From: CAYWCV01 sp964629885 | Lineage (GTDB): Bacteria > Bacteroidota > Rhodothermia > Balneolales > CAYWCV01 | Direction of reading: 5' to 3' | DNA length: 45,812 bases | NCBI GenBank assembly: GCA_964629885.1 | Contig: CAZVRJ010000017.1 | Span: 1-45,812 of the forward strand | Part shown: piece by piece, positions 17,801 to 25,944 of the stretch | How the letters are laid out: each line of letters opens with the position of its first letter | Position numbering within the stretch: the first letter of the stretch is position 1 | Notes under the pieces: model-generated | Told to the model about the DNA's origin: nothing | Databases searched by the model: none | The model's input: the letters and a program-made list of their open reading frames with translations, nothing else | Program-made: the position numbers and the translations under genes

Positions 17801-18019
17801 TATCAATCGAATCATGTCTTGGGGTGGTACATTTCTGTAGCCAGAAGAAACCGCTAATACCGGTATGTTAACTGATGGTCGCAGGGTTACTTTCAACTTG
17901 GTCAAGAAGAATATGCCGAAGCCGATAACTACAAGCGTTAACATCAGCACCGTTACAGGACGATGCAGTACAGTCTTCGTTAGCCCTGGTTTGAGGAGTG
18001 ATTCTTTGAGACGTTTCAT
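14888..18019 (-). CDS. RND efflux permease (HAE1/SwrC-like), second of a tandem pair
   Basis: An inner-membrane proton-driven exporter. The 1043 residues follow the RND plan: TM1 at about 22-42, a large periplasmic loop, TMs 2-6, a second large loop, then the final membrane block. The TM4 segment reads GLLVDSSIVVTEN (near residue 409), so only one of the two AcrB aspartates is kept. TM10 has VVNNGIVLID where AcrB has lysine; loss of that lysine is common in SwrC-like pumps. A glycine-rich insertion (about residues 655-680) lies in the second periplasmic loop. Its ATG overlaps the stop of the preceding pump gene (ATGA), so the two are coupled and may form a mixed trimer. The substrate is unknown. 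Confidence 0.93.
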   Translation of the reverse strand: MKRLKESLLKPGLTKTVLHRPVTVLMLTLVVIGFGIFFLTKLKVTLRPSVNIPVLAVSSGYRNVPPQDMIRLIAEPLEAAVASLEGVESLETNVRNGRVFIIMRMSSGVNIRAVELKARETIDRIRNQLPIEATPPTIFQFDPDNQPIMRLSVQANRGLDEIRNVSIELIEPRLERIPGVAAADTRGGLNRFVYVEIDPMKLSLHNMLPADIESAIRSNNVQVPVGNLVVDRKSYSIRAESIFQSIEDIENTIIRISPSGVPVRVKDVSNVRDDYEQISNLVEINQKNSVSIDIQKQSDANTLDVTTEVVETIATLGEVLPEGYTIQVLSNDGDFIETSIGNLTFSAQLALLIVALVLYMFLGGWRSSLVVAICIPISLAATFVIMYYLDVTLNTISITGLVLALGLLVDSSIVVTENILRKYKEGLSLMDAALAGTNEVKGALLGSTLTTLAVFIPILNVEGMIGMIARDLALTICIAVSISYITSVILIPVFASRLLNEKEYQRNTPFMRLIVWLEGIYAKSLVWAINHKLVMLGLVFVVFYATVQIYNAVPFQTFPRSEPNGFRVNLELPAGTKLVTTAEVLRDFSRTLMADSSFTTVVTEIGSNGQNQESNTGSIEVTILPKGERKQTPDELMMKYRQRLQFPGANININPRGGGGGLPGFGGRGFGGGWGGGGNNVRVTLIGNDVMYMQGIADKLESILTLDTLITSVEISRTSMVPELHYILDRQMLAMAGSNINQVANAIKSQARGTQVGQYRVDGREVPIEVRMLEEFRSSRMDLARLEVLQVNDQRIPVSSIGSFESYEGLSRINRRDRETVMDINIGVIGNAQELESKVRQLIEEQVVLPEGYRYEFAGDGQDARDANRSLFLALGVALLLIYMVMAGMFENLRDPFVVMFTVPLAFFGSVFFLWMIGTPLSILGSLGIIILIGIVVNNGIVLIDFIKQYTKNEDDPQEYMSEFVRACVRRMRPIIMTMFTTIMSMMPLALEFGIGSEQWSPLAKSIIGGLSFSALFTLFVIPVFYLGISKSKRAIVKAAYAK

Positions 18020-21000
18020 AGGTCCTCTTCTGCTTTAAGCGGATCAATTTTATGGAGCGGGTCAAAACCAAGCTTCTCAATGAACTCATTCAATATCAGG
18101 TACAAGCACGGTACCACAAAGAGCATCAAGAATGTCGACATGGTTAACCCACCAATAACGGTTCGTGCCATTGGGCTCCATGTCTCAGATCCTGCGCCAA
18201 GCTCGAGAGCCAATGGAACCATCGAAAGAATGGTCGTCAAAGCCGTCATCAAGATTGGACGTAAACGGCGGGTAGCACCTTCGACAATAGCGTCGAAACG
18301 ATTCTTGCCGCGAACTTGCAGGATTTTGATGTAGTCAATCATAACGATACCGTTGTTAACCACGATACCAGATAACAAAATCAAGCCAACCATAGAGGTT
18401 ACGCTGATTGGAGTGCCAGTGAGCCAAAGAATGATCAGTACCCCCGACAAGGCTAGAGGAATAGTGATGATAATGATGAACGGCTCCGAGAAGCTCTCGA
18501 ATTGGGATGCCATTACCATGTAGGTCAGAACAGCCGCAATTAAGAATGCTATCAACAGATATCCGAATGAATCGGACTGCTCTTCGGCAGATCCACCGAT
18601 TTCGTAGCGGTAGCCGTCTGGCCATTCGATGGCGTCAAGAATCTTCCTCGCCTCGACGGTGGCTGTACGAAGGTCAAGGCTGCCGAGGTCAGCTTTGATT
18701 TCCGTGATGCGCTCTTGGTTTATTCTAAGGATGTTTGATGGTCCCTCGTAGCGCTCAATGCTCGCCAAGTTTCGTAGAGGCATCCATGTACCTGCCGGTG
18801 TGCGAACCTGAATATTTTCAAGTGCCTGAGAATGGGTCTTCTCGTCAGGATGGAGCTGGACCATAACGGCGTACTCGATTCCTTGGTCGACAAACGTCGT
18901 TGCCAAGCTGCCTTTTACGGCATTGCCAACTGCATTTGCTACCTGCTGGGTATTTAGGTTGTTGCGTGAAATACGCTCACGGTCCATCATGATCCGTAGC
19001 TCCGGACGCCCAACATCCGACGAGCTAAATACATTCGCAATACCCTCTACTCCTGAAAGGCGATTTTTCACCACATCGGATAGTTCCTTTTTCAGATCTT
19101 GATCGTATCCGTAAATGTTGATCACTAGTCCACCCTCGCCATCGGGGCTGAGCGGATTGATAACTTCTTCCTTGATTTCGGCACCAGGCACTACTTCAAG
19201 GGCGGAAAGCAAGTCGGCTGTGATTTCGAATTGGTCACGACGGCGTTCGCTAGTAGGAACAAGTTCGACCCTTACAACACCACTGTATCCACCTGGTTTT
19301 TCAGCACCTTCAACACCCGTCTTGTCACCATAATCCGAAACGATTAGCCGTGCCTCAGGTACTTTCTCTTTTATAATTTGTTCGACAGTCTCGATGGTGT
19401 GACCTAGCTCAAAAATATTGACCCCTGGCTCGCGCTCAATACTTACAACAAACGCCGATTCATCGACAGGTGGGAAGAACTCACCACCCAATAGCGTAAA
19501 AATTGGGATTGTAAGTACAAAGAAAAGCAAAGCGCCACCAAATGCCAGCCACTTGCGCTTGAGAGTAGCAGTGAGCTGGCGTGAGTATGTTGCGTCGACT
19601 CTATCTAGAAATCGAGTCGTTGCTTGCGAAATCCTACCCAGCTTCTCAGGTTCCTCACCTGGTTTCCTAGCTTTTAGCAGTCTAGATGCTAGCACTGGAA
19701 TCATCGAGAGTGCGATAAAGGTCGACATGATGAGGGCAAATGAGATGGTCAATGCCAAATCGCGAAACAAAAAACCTGCAATTCCAGGCACAAAAAGAAT
19801 AGGCAGGAATACCACAAGAGTGGTTAGTGTCGACATCATGACCGGAGCAGCAACTTCCTGAGCTCCCTTGATGGCCGCGGTGGCCGGTGACGCATGTTCT
19901 TCGTCACGATATCGGAATATGTTTTCCAACACAACAACGGCGTTGTCAACAACCATACCAACCGCGAGTGTGAGTCCAGACAAGGAGATAACATTGAGAC
20001 TAAGATCAGCCCAATCCATGATACTGAATGTGGCAATAACAGAAACAGGTATCGATATTGCCACGATAAGCGCCGAACGCCAGCTTCCTAGGAAAAACAG
20101 CAATACTGCAACAACCAACAAAATGGCCTGAAAGCCTGTCATGTATAGGTTGTTGATAGACAGCTGAATGAATTCGGCCCTGTTGGTGAGAACATTGATG
20201 TTCACATCTTGTGGAATGGTCGTTCGAATACGATCTAGACTTGCAATGATGTCTTCGGCTGTGGTTACAATATTCGCCTCACTGGCTTTGTAGATATTGA
20301 CGATTACCCCATCTTCTCCATCCACACGAACATTTCCGATTGGTTGGGCTACATCGTCGAGTACATCAGCCACATCGTCCAATCGAATAGGATTACCATC
20401 GATCACTCCGACAATGGTATTTCGAATTTGATTTATGTCTTTAAACTCGCCGATTGTACGAAGTGAATATACAATACGGCCTTCTGTGAGCTCGCCTGCC
20501 GGGATTTGCACATTTTCGGCACGTAGGCGGTTCGCCAATGAACCAATATCGAGATTATAAGCCCTGAGTGCGTCATTTCGTAGCCATACATTAATCTGAC
20601 GCTCTAAGCCGCCCGAGGTCTCGGCCGATGCCACTCCGGGAATTCGCTCCAACCTTTGTTCCACCACCTGGGTTGCTAACGTTCTGAGATCACGAGCACT
20701 GCGTATGTTGGATGTCAGAGTCAGAACAACGACAGGCTCTTGGTTCGGATCGTATGTAAAAATGACGGGTTGCTCGGCATCTTGAGGAACCGAACGTCGT
20801 ACTCCATCAAGCTTCTTTCTGACGTCTGCTTCAGCAATGTAGAGATCTGTACCCCAGTCGAAGTACAATTTGACAACGGATGCACCTTGGCTAGATAGTG
20901 AGCGAACTCTGAGCACGCCACTTGTGCTTCCCACGCCCTCTTCAAGAGGTCTTGTTATGAGGGTTTCGATGTCTTCGGGTGCTACACCCTCGTACGTCGT

Positions 21001-21147
21001 GTAAATCGTGATGGTCGGAAACGACACATCTGGGTACAGGTTCAATCTGAGCTTTGACAGACCGAACAAGCCGAACCCGATGATAATCAGCGCTATCATC
21101 AGGAATGTGACTGGACGCTGAACCGCTACTTTAGGTAGTTTAGACAT
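18016..21147 (-). CDS. RND efflux permease (HAE1/SwrC-like), first of a tandem pair
   Basis: A second RND exporter, also exactly 1043 residues but clearly diverged from its neighbour. TM1 spans about residues 12-32. The TM4 motif is GMVVDNAVVVLEN (near residue 400), with asparagine replacing the second AcrB aspartate. TM10 reads VVNNGIVMIDY. The SADVGRPELRIMMDRE-type docking segment and the YRYEIGGSAEEQ segment are typical of the family. It starts 27 bp after the adaptor gene. The arrangement of one adaptor and two different pump subunits resembles MdtA-MdtB-MdtC, in which the two permeases form heterotrimers. No outer-membrane TolC-type gene is in the cluster. Confidence 0.94.
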   Translation of the reverse strand: MSKLPKVAVQRPVTFLMIALIIIGFGLFGLSKLRLNLYPDVSFPTITIYTTYEGVAPEDIETLITRPLEEGVGSTSGVLRVRSLSSQGASVVKLYFDWGTDLYIAEADVRKKLDGVRRSVPQDAEQPVIFTYDPNQEPVVVLTLTSNIRSARDLRTLATQVVEQRLERIPGVASAETSGGLERQINVWLRNDALRAYNLDIGSLANRLRAENVQIPAGELTEGRIVYSLRTIGEFKDINQIRNTIVGVIDGNPIRLDDVADVLDDVAQPIGNVRVDGEDGVIVNIYKASEANIVTTAEDIIASLDRIRTTIPQDVNINVLTNRAEFIQLSINNLYMTGFQAILLVVAVLLFFLGSWRSALIVAISIPVSVIATFSIMDWADLSLNVISLSGLTLAVGMVVDNAVVVLENIFRYRDEEHASPATAAIKGAQEVAAPVMMSTLTTLVVFLPILFVPGIAGFLFRDLALTISFALIMSTFIALSMIPVLASRLLKARKPGEEPEKLGRISQATTRFLDRVDATYSRQLTATLKRKWLAFGGALLFFVLTIPIFTLLGGEFFPPVDESAFVVSIEREPGVNIFELGHTIETVEQIIKEKVPEARLIVSDYGDKTGVEGAEKPGGYSGVVRVELVPTSERRRDQFEITADLLSALEVVPGAEIKEEVINPLSPDGEGGLVINIYGYDQDLKKELSDVVKNRLSGVEGIANVFSSSDVGRPELRIMMDRERISRNNLNTQQVANAVGNAVKGSLATTFVDQGIEYAVMVQLHPDEKTHSQALENIQVRTPAGTWMPLRNLASIERYEGPSNILRINQERITEIKADLGSLDLRTATVEARKILDAIEWPDGYRYEIGGSAEEQSDSFGYLLIAFLIAAVLTYMVMASQFESFSEPFIIIITIPLALSGVLIILWLTGTPISVTSMVGLILLSGIVVNNGIVMIDYIKILQVRGKNRFDAIVEGATRRLRPILMTALTTILSMVPLALELGAGSETWSPMARTVIGGLTMSTFLMLFVVPCLYLILNEFIEKLGFDPLHKIDPLKAEEDL

Positions 21148-21174
21148 ATTGGATTAGATGTGTCGGTAAGTGCC

Positions 21175-22473
21175 CTAGTTGGCTCGTTGCTGCTGATTCT
21201 GTTGCCTTGCTTGGCGCGCAGCCGATGTGTCAGGTGCGGTTTGGCTCACAGCATCAATTGGGCGCCCCTGTGCTGGGCGAGGCGCACCTTGGGCGACCCT
21301 TACCAGCGTATTATCATCGAGCTGGTTCATTCCTGTCGTAACAAGCATGTCACCATCTTGCAATCCAGCTAAAATCTCGATGCGATCGCCCATCTGAATA
21401 CCCAACGTTAACTGGCGGCGTACTGCGGTAGAGTCGTTGACAACGAATGCACTGTAAGTCCGGTTCAAACGAATTGTGTTCGACTCAGGCTCAATCACTG
21501 TCTGCACATTTTCAATCATGGCTGTACGGGGAATTACTACAACGTTGTCGCGAGTGCTTACACGTAGTGTCGCTTCGGTAAGGGCTCCTTGGAAAATGCC
21601 CGAACCACGATCTGTAAGGCTTACTACCACTTCGCCGAGGCCGGTTACTGGGTCGATTTGTGGACTGATACGCGAAACAACTCCACGCGCTGCTTCACGA
21701 GTGTCGCCCGAGAGGCGGAAAGTTACAGGATGGCCCACGCGAACTCTCTCCCAATCTCTGACTGGGATGAACAGTCTTGACTCAAGTCCCGATAAGTTGG
21801 CAATTTCGAAGGCAGATGTTCCACCACCGGCCACTACACCCACAGCAATGTTTCTTCTAACAACCACACCATAAACCGGACTGCGGATCTCTGTGTTGCT
21901 CAGACTTTCTTCATTCTGTGTCAGCGAGGCAACACTGCCCTGATAAGCAGAGCGTGCAGACTCGAATTGGGTCAATGCAGCTTGGTAGTCAGCCTCACTG
22001 ATTAACTTTTTTTCGAAAAGGGACTTTTGCCGCTCATAGGTTGAACTGTCGCGGCTGAATGCAAGGCGTGATTGCCTTACTTGGGATTGATCGCGTACTA
22101 CTAAATCTCTGAAGGTTGCATCATAGATTTTTGCTAGCACTTGTCCGGCACGAACCGTGTCGCCGATGTCAACGTATATTCTTGTGACTCGGTTCGACAC
22201 TTGAGGCGAAACCGCCACAATGTCTGAAGCCTGAATGGTTCCGTATGTTTTAATTTCGTCGGCTATCACACCACGGCTTACAGGCGTAACTTCCACACTT
22301 ACAGCCCTGCGGCGGTTTTGGTTCTGGCCCTGATTTCCGGTGTTGCCGTTAGATCCTCCGCAAGCCTCCAACAAAAAAATAGCGAAGCCTAATAATAGCA
22401 AATGGGTATATTTCACAAGAGATGGAATTGGTGTTAGCAGTGGTAACTTTTGCTGCTTTGAGAGCCAAAGCAT
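21175..22473 (-). CDS. RND periplasmic adaptor (membrane fusion lipoprotein)
   Basis: This protein bridges the inner-membrane pump and an outer-membrane channel. It has a lipoprotein signal ending LLEAC, then the barrel-sandwich hybrid halves (VSPQVSNRVTRIYVDIGDTV and NTEIRSPVYGVVVRRNIAVG) flanking an alpha-helical hairpin, then the beta-barrel and membrane-proximal domains. The C-terminus is Gln/Ala-rich. The ATG at 22473 gives 432 residues with a long 37-residue leader. A GTG at 22416 gives 413 residues and a cleaner signal with Cys19, and may be the true start. Neither start has an obvious Shine-Dalgarno sequence. It is the first gene of the adaptor-RND-RND operon. Confidence 0.92.
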   Translation of the reverse strand: MLWLSKQQKLPLLTPIPSLVKYTHLLLLGFAIFLLEACGGSNGNTGNQGQNQNRRRAVSVEVTPVSRGVIADEIKTYGTIQASDIVAVSPQVSNRVTRIYVDIGDTVRAGQVLAKIYDATFRDLVVRDQSQVRQSRLAFSRDSSTYERQKSLFEKKLISEADYQAALTQFESARSAYQGSVASLTQNEESLSNTEIRSPVYGVVVRRNIAVGVVAGGGTSAFEIANLSGLESRLFIPVRDWERVRVGHPVTFRLSGDTREAARGVVSRISPQIDPVTGLGEVVVSLTDRGSGIFQGALTEATLRVSTRDNVVVIPRTAMIENVQTVIEPESNTIRLNRTYSAFVVNDSTAVRRQLTLGIQMGDRIEILAGLQDGDMLVTTGMNQLDDNTLVRVAQGAPRPAQGRPIDAVSQTAPDTSAARQARQQNQQQRAN

Positions 22474-22698
22474 ATGTATTGGTATAGACTAACAAAGTTA
22501 CGAATTCGTTCACCGAAAACGGTTGAATTAATAGACTTTTACAAGTCAGTAAAATGCGTAAAATCTTGCGAAAAAAGATTGTAACGTCATTTCGACCGAT
22601 TTTCAGAGCGTTATGTTTGGCGCTCATTCTGGTTTACGGGCTTAACAAAAAATGGTATCTTTCAGCCGATTAGCCACACACCGAAATTTACCTAAGCC

Positions 22699-23352
22699 AT
22701 GAAATTTTTCGTCGATACTGCCGACCTTGAGGAAATTAAAGAAGCCCACAGCATGGGCGTTCTCGATGGGGTTACAACTAACCCTTCACTCTGTGCCAAG
22801 ATCGGAGTTAAAGACTTCCCGGGTCACATTGCAAAAATTTGCGAAATCGTGTCTGGTGATGTTTCCGCCGAGGTTGTCTCGACAGATTACCAAGGTATGC
22901 TTGACGAGGGACGCATGTTGGCCAGCATCGCGCCTAACGTGGTTGTGAAAGTTCCTCTTATTCTCGAGGGAATTAAAGCGATCCGAACATTCTCAGACGA
23001 GGGAATACGCACCAACTGCACTCTTTGCTTCTCTGCGACCCAAGCGTTGGTGGCTGCTAAGGCGGGCGCAAGCTACATTTCGCCGTTTGTGGGCCGTCTC
23101 GACGATGTGTCGACCGATGGAATGGATCTAATTGCCGACATCGTGGAAATCTATAGCAACTACGGCTATCAAACCGAGGTACTGGTAGCCAGCATCCGCC
23201 ACCCGATGCACGTTCTTGAGGCGGCCCGTCTTGGTGCTGACGTCTCAACCATGCCTCTGAGTGTTATCAAAGCCCTGCTCAAGCATCCACTTACCGATAT
23301 TGGGTTGGAGAAATTCCTTGAAGACTGGAAGAAATTGAACAGCGGAAATTGA
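22699..23352 (+). CDS. Transaldolase / fructose-6-phosphate aldolase family enzyme (TalC/MipB type)
   Basis: A class I aldolase-fold enzyme. It either transfers dihydroxyacetone units in the pentose phosphate pathway (small transaldolase) or cleaves fructose 6-phosphate. The 217-residue length and the start KFFVDTADLEEIKEA, followed by GVTTNPSL (residues 24-31), are diagnostic. The Schiff-base lysine is Lys84 in VVVKVPL. I cannot separate transaldolase from F6P aldolase by eye; in bacteria without a long TalB the transaldolase role is more common. It is transcribed alone, divergently from the RND operon and convergently with crtI. A heptad repeat starts at its stop codon. Confidence 0.94.
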   Translation: MKFFVDTADLEEIKEAHSMGVLDGVTTNPSLCAKIGVKDFPGHIAKICEIVSGDVSAEVVSTDYQGMLDEGRMLASIAPNVVVKVPLILEGIKAIRTFSDEGIRTNCTLCFSATQALVAAKAGASYISPFVGRLDDVSTDGMDLIADIVEIYSNYGYQTEVLVASIRHPMHVLEAARLGADVSTMPLSVIKALLKHPLTDIGLEKFLEDWKKLNSGN

Positions 23353-23405
23353 AGATTGAAGATTGAACAGTGAACAATTTTCAAACTTCAATCTTAAGTG
23401 TTCAC
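23351..23405. repeat. 7-bp-period repeat and hairpin between the transaldolase gene and crtI
   Basis: Starting at the GA of the transaldolase TGA stop, the sequence runs GAAGATT, GAAGATT, GAACAGT, GAACAAT, then continues with related heptads in the opposite orientation. As a result AAGATTGAAG (23352-23361) pairs with CTTCAATCTT (23386-23395), and GTGAAC (23370-23375) can pair with GTTCAC (23400-23405). It may act as a shared 3' hairpin for the convergent genes. Confidence 0.75.
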
Positions 23406-24874
23406 CCAATAAGTTTCTCCGCAATAATTGAGCTTGATAAAACTCCTGGCAGACCAGCACCCGGATGGGTTCCAGCTCCAACGAAGTAAAGGTTTTCAAC
23501 ATCTTCGCTTCTATTGTGTGGCCTAAACCAAGCTGACTGGGTTAGGATAGGCTGCACAGAGAAAGCAGATCCGAGATACGAGTTCAATGTGCCCTCAAAG
23601 TGTCTTGGATCGATGTAATGTTGCGCGACAATATGTTTTCTGAGGTCTGGTAGGTAGTTCTCCTCCAAAAACTTGAGGATGGCATCGCGGTAAGGTTCGG
23701 CTTTTGTCTCCCAATCGATGTCGCCGCCAAGGTGCGGTACTGGCGACAGTACGTAGAACGACTCTCCACCATCGGGTGCCATCGACGGATCGGTAAAAGT
23801 TGGCATGTGAAGATAAAGCGAGAAGTCGTCGGCGAGTATCTTCTTCTCGAAGATATCGTTTAGCAGCGCCTTGTATCGATCGCTCAAGATGATGTTGTGG
23901 TGCTTCAGCTCCGTATCATTGTATCTGCGGTCGGTGCCAAAATAGATGACAAATAGCGACATGCTATATTTCATGCGCTCGATCTTTGCGTCGGTGTACT
24001 TCTTACGGTGCTCTGGACGGATCATATTTAGGTATGTGAAAGCCACATCGGCGTTCGACACGACCACATCGGATGGAACCACCTCGCCATTTGCCAAAAG
24101 CAAGCCACTTGCTTTACCCTTATCTACAATGATTTCGTCGACTTCGATGTTGTAGTGAATCTTTCCGCCTAATTCCTCAAACAGTTTGACGAGTGCATCT
24201 ACGAGTGCTCCCGTGCCTCCCATGGCATAATGAACACCCCACTCACGCTCGAGGTAATGGATCATGGCGTAAATACTCGTGGTGTCGAACGGATTTCCAC
24301 CAACGAGCAGTGGATGAAAGGAAAAGCACTGGCGCAGAAAGTCGTTCTTTATAAAACCAGACACGTACTGGTAAACTGTCTTGTATGACTGCAACTTAAT
24401 AAGGTCGGGTGCAACCTTGAGCATGTCGCTGAATTTCAGGAACGGCTGGTCGGCCAACTCCACAAAGCCCTTTTGAAAGATGGCTTTAGTAGTCTTTATG
24501 AAATCGAGGTAACCTTGTTTGTCTTCAGGGCTCCACTGGTCGATCTGGCTTAGTATGAAAGCCTCGTCAGCGTTGTAGTCTAAGTATCGACCCTCGTGAT
24601 TGAAAATCCGATAAAAGGGATCACAGGGTACGAACTGGACATAATCCTCTTTCTTTTTGCCAGCAAGGGCAAACAGATCGTCGAACATGAATGGCGCTGT
24701 GATGACGGTTGGACCACCATCAAACTTGAACCCGTCGATTTCGTAGACATAACCGCGTCCACCAGGCTTGTCGCGCTTTTCGAAAATCTCTACTTTATGC
24801 CCTTTGGCTGCTAGACGGATGGCAGCACCGAGTCCACCAAAACCGCTTCCGATCACACTTATTTTCTTTTGCAT
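23402..24874 (-). CDS. crtI: Phytoene desaturase family protein (CrtI type)
   Basis: An FAD-dependent oxidoreductase of carotenoid synthesis that introduces double bonds into phytoene or a related carotene at the membrane. The N-terminus has the dinucleotide-binding motif VIGSGFGGLGAAIRLA followed by FEKRDKPGGRG. The C-terminus carries the carotenoid desaturase signature YFVGAGTHPGAGLPGVLSSS. The start was placed at the ATG at 24874 (490 residues); an in-frame TTG nine bases upstream would add three residues. No phytoene synthase (crtB) or other carotenoid gene is adjacent. The exact step (desaturase, ketolase or isomerase branch of the family) therefore stays open. Confidence 0.88.
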   Translation of the reverse strand: MQKKISVIGSGFGGLGAAIRLAAKGHKVEIFEKRDKPGGRGYVYEIDGFKFDGGPTVITAPFMFDDLFALAGKKKEDYVQFVPCDPFYRIFNHEGRYLDYNADEAFILSQIDQWSPEDKQGYLDFIKTTKAIFQKGFVELADQPFLKFSDMLKVAPDLIKLQSYKTVYQYVSGFIKNDFLRQCFSFHPLLVGGNPFDTTSIYAMIHYLEREWGVHYAMGGTGALVDALVKLFEELGGKIHYNIEVDEIIVDKGKASGLLLANGEVVPSDVVVSNADVAFTYLNMIRPEHRKKYTDAKIERMKYSMSLFVIYFGTDRRYNDTELKHHNIILSDRYKALLNDIFEKKILADDFSLYLHMPTFTDPSMAPDGGESFYVLSPVPHLGGDIDWETKAEPYRDAILKFLEENYLPDLRKHIVAQHYIDPRHFEGTLNSYLGSAFSVQPILTQSAWFRPHNRSEDVENLYFVGAGTHPGAGLPGVLSSSIIAEKLIG

Positions 24875-24973
24875 GAAATACAATTACATCGGTTAATCCT
24901 CATTATGAGGAATGATACCGTTGTATAATGTTTTCCGAAAGAAAAAGGTTCGCCGGAGTGAGGCGAAATCGAA

Positions 24974-25690
24974 TTATAGTTGCTTCACGAAACCTGAGTG
25001 ACCCTTTTTTAGGATCGACATGAGTGCATCTTCGGCCTCTCTGCGGGTTCCGTACAAACCATAATAGACTCGATAGTAGATGCGATCGTGCACCTTTGCC
25101 TCTGCGACACGGCTTCCCGAGAGGTCGCCGACAATTAAGTTAGCATGCTCAGGACGGCTGAACGATCCCACTTGCAGAGTGAAGCGCTCCTGGATGTACT
25201 CTTCACGTTTGTACTCCGGATCAGGATTGATAATGGTGAGTCGAACTTCGGCTGTGCCGGTTCCTACCATTTCAATATTTCGCGCCGCTTTGTGACTTAC
25301 GTCAATGATGCGGTTTCCCACAAACGGACCACGGTCATTGATGCGAACAACCACAGATTTGCCATTTCGCACATTCTCGACCCTCACGAGGGTGTTGAAC
25401 GGCAGCGTTCTGTGTGCGGCAGTAAGTTCATCTTGATTGTAGGTTTCGCCGTTGGCGGTTCTGCGGCCGTGAAAGCCTGGACCATACCAGCTGGCAATAC
25501 CTCTGTCAAATGCCACTTCAACAATTTCGTTGTCGTTAGACACGATCTCTGTTTCGGTGGTAACCTCTAAGGTTCTTTCGGTCGTGGCAAAGACGTCGTT
25601 GAAGGCAACCTGGCCGGCAGAAGCACAGCTGGTGGCGATCAGCGACAGGAGCACAACGCGCAGGCCCTGAGGCAATCCAATCACTTTCAT
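24974..25690 (-). CDS. rlpA: RlpA-like septal ring lytic transglycosylase with SPOR domain
   Basis: A predicted outer-membrane lipoprotein that cleaves or binds denuded peptidoglycan strands at division sites. The 238-residue protein has a signal peptide with a possible lipobox (LIATSC). A double-psi beta-barrel RlpA domain (about residues 60-155) follows, with IASWYGPGFHGRRTANGE and the catalytic-type segment RINDRGPFVGNRIIDVS. A C-terminal SPOR domain (about 170-238), starting FTLQVGSF, binds septal glycan. The order and length match the family. It is transcribed alone from a promoter overlapping an inverted repeat. E. coli RlpA is not active, so enzymatic activity is inferred from the conserved motif only. 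Confidence 0.92.
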   Translation of the reverse strand: MKVIGLPQGLRVVLLSLIATSCASAGQVAFNDVFATTERTLEVTTETEIVSNDNEIVEVAFDRGIASWYGPGFHGRRTANGETYNQDELTAAHRTLPFNTLVRVENVRNGKSVVVRINDRGPFVGNRIIDVSHKAARNIEMVGTGTAEVRLTIINPDPEYKREEYIQERFTLQVGSFSRPEHANLIVGDLSGSRVAEAKVHDRIYYRVYYGLYGTRREAEDALMSILKKGHSGFVKQL

Positions 25691-25729
25691 ATCCGATTGT
25701 CTGGTTCACGGAAACGAACCGCTCCTGCC

Positions 25730-25749
25730 AATATACAGAAATCTGTATA
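25730..25749 (-). promoter_or_regulatory. rlpA candidate promoter overlapped by an inverted repeat
   Basis: On the minus strand TATATT (25735-25730) is a good -10 candidate, placing the start near 25723 and about 33 nt before the rlpA ATG. It overlaps a perfect 8-bp inverted repeat, TATACAGA (25732-25739) and TCTGTATA (25742-25749). The repeat could be an operator; its regulator is not known. Confidence 0.45.
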
Positions 25750-25893
25750 CGAATAAACACATGCAGAACCGGCTCTTTGTCGTGGCCATCCATGGTGGAC
25801 AGCGCCTAAACCCGACCATAAAAATCGAGAATAGTCATGTAAAATAAGAAATATAATCGAAAATATAAAATTTAAGATTTAAATGTCAATTAT

Positions 25894-25944
25894 GAACATT
25901 GAACATTGAACTATGAAATTATTGCCTCAATGCTCAATGCTCTA
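25894..25944 (-). repeat. 7-bp-period repeat forming a long hairpin 3' of rlmI
   Basis: The plus strand reads GAACATT, GAACATT, GAACTAT, a 14-nt middle, then CTCAATG, CTCAATG, CTC running into the rlmI stop. In the minus-strand (rlmI) transcript the two arms pair over 17 consecutive positions when G-U pairs are allowed. In the plus-strand RNA the same positions give A-C mismatches. This suggests a structure that works in the rlmI transcript, as a 3' stabiliser or weak terminator. Confidence 0.7.

Noticed and set aside
22504..22527. Imperfect inverted repeat TTCACCG/CGGTTGAA before the RND operon
   Set aside because: The arms are short and imperfect, and no promoter could be placed next to it.
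25761..25847. 28-codon ORF in the gap upstream of rlpA
   Set aside because: It has no ribosome binding site and no homologous features that I can see, and a frame this short is expected by chance.
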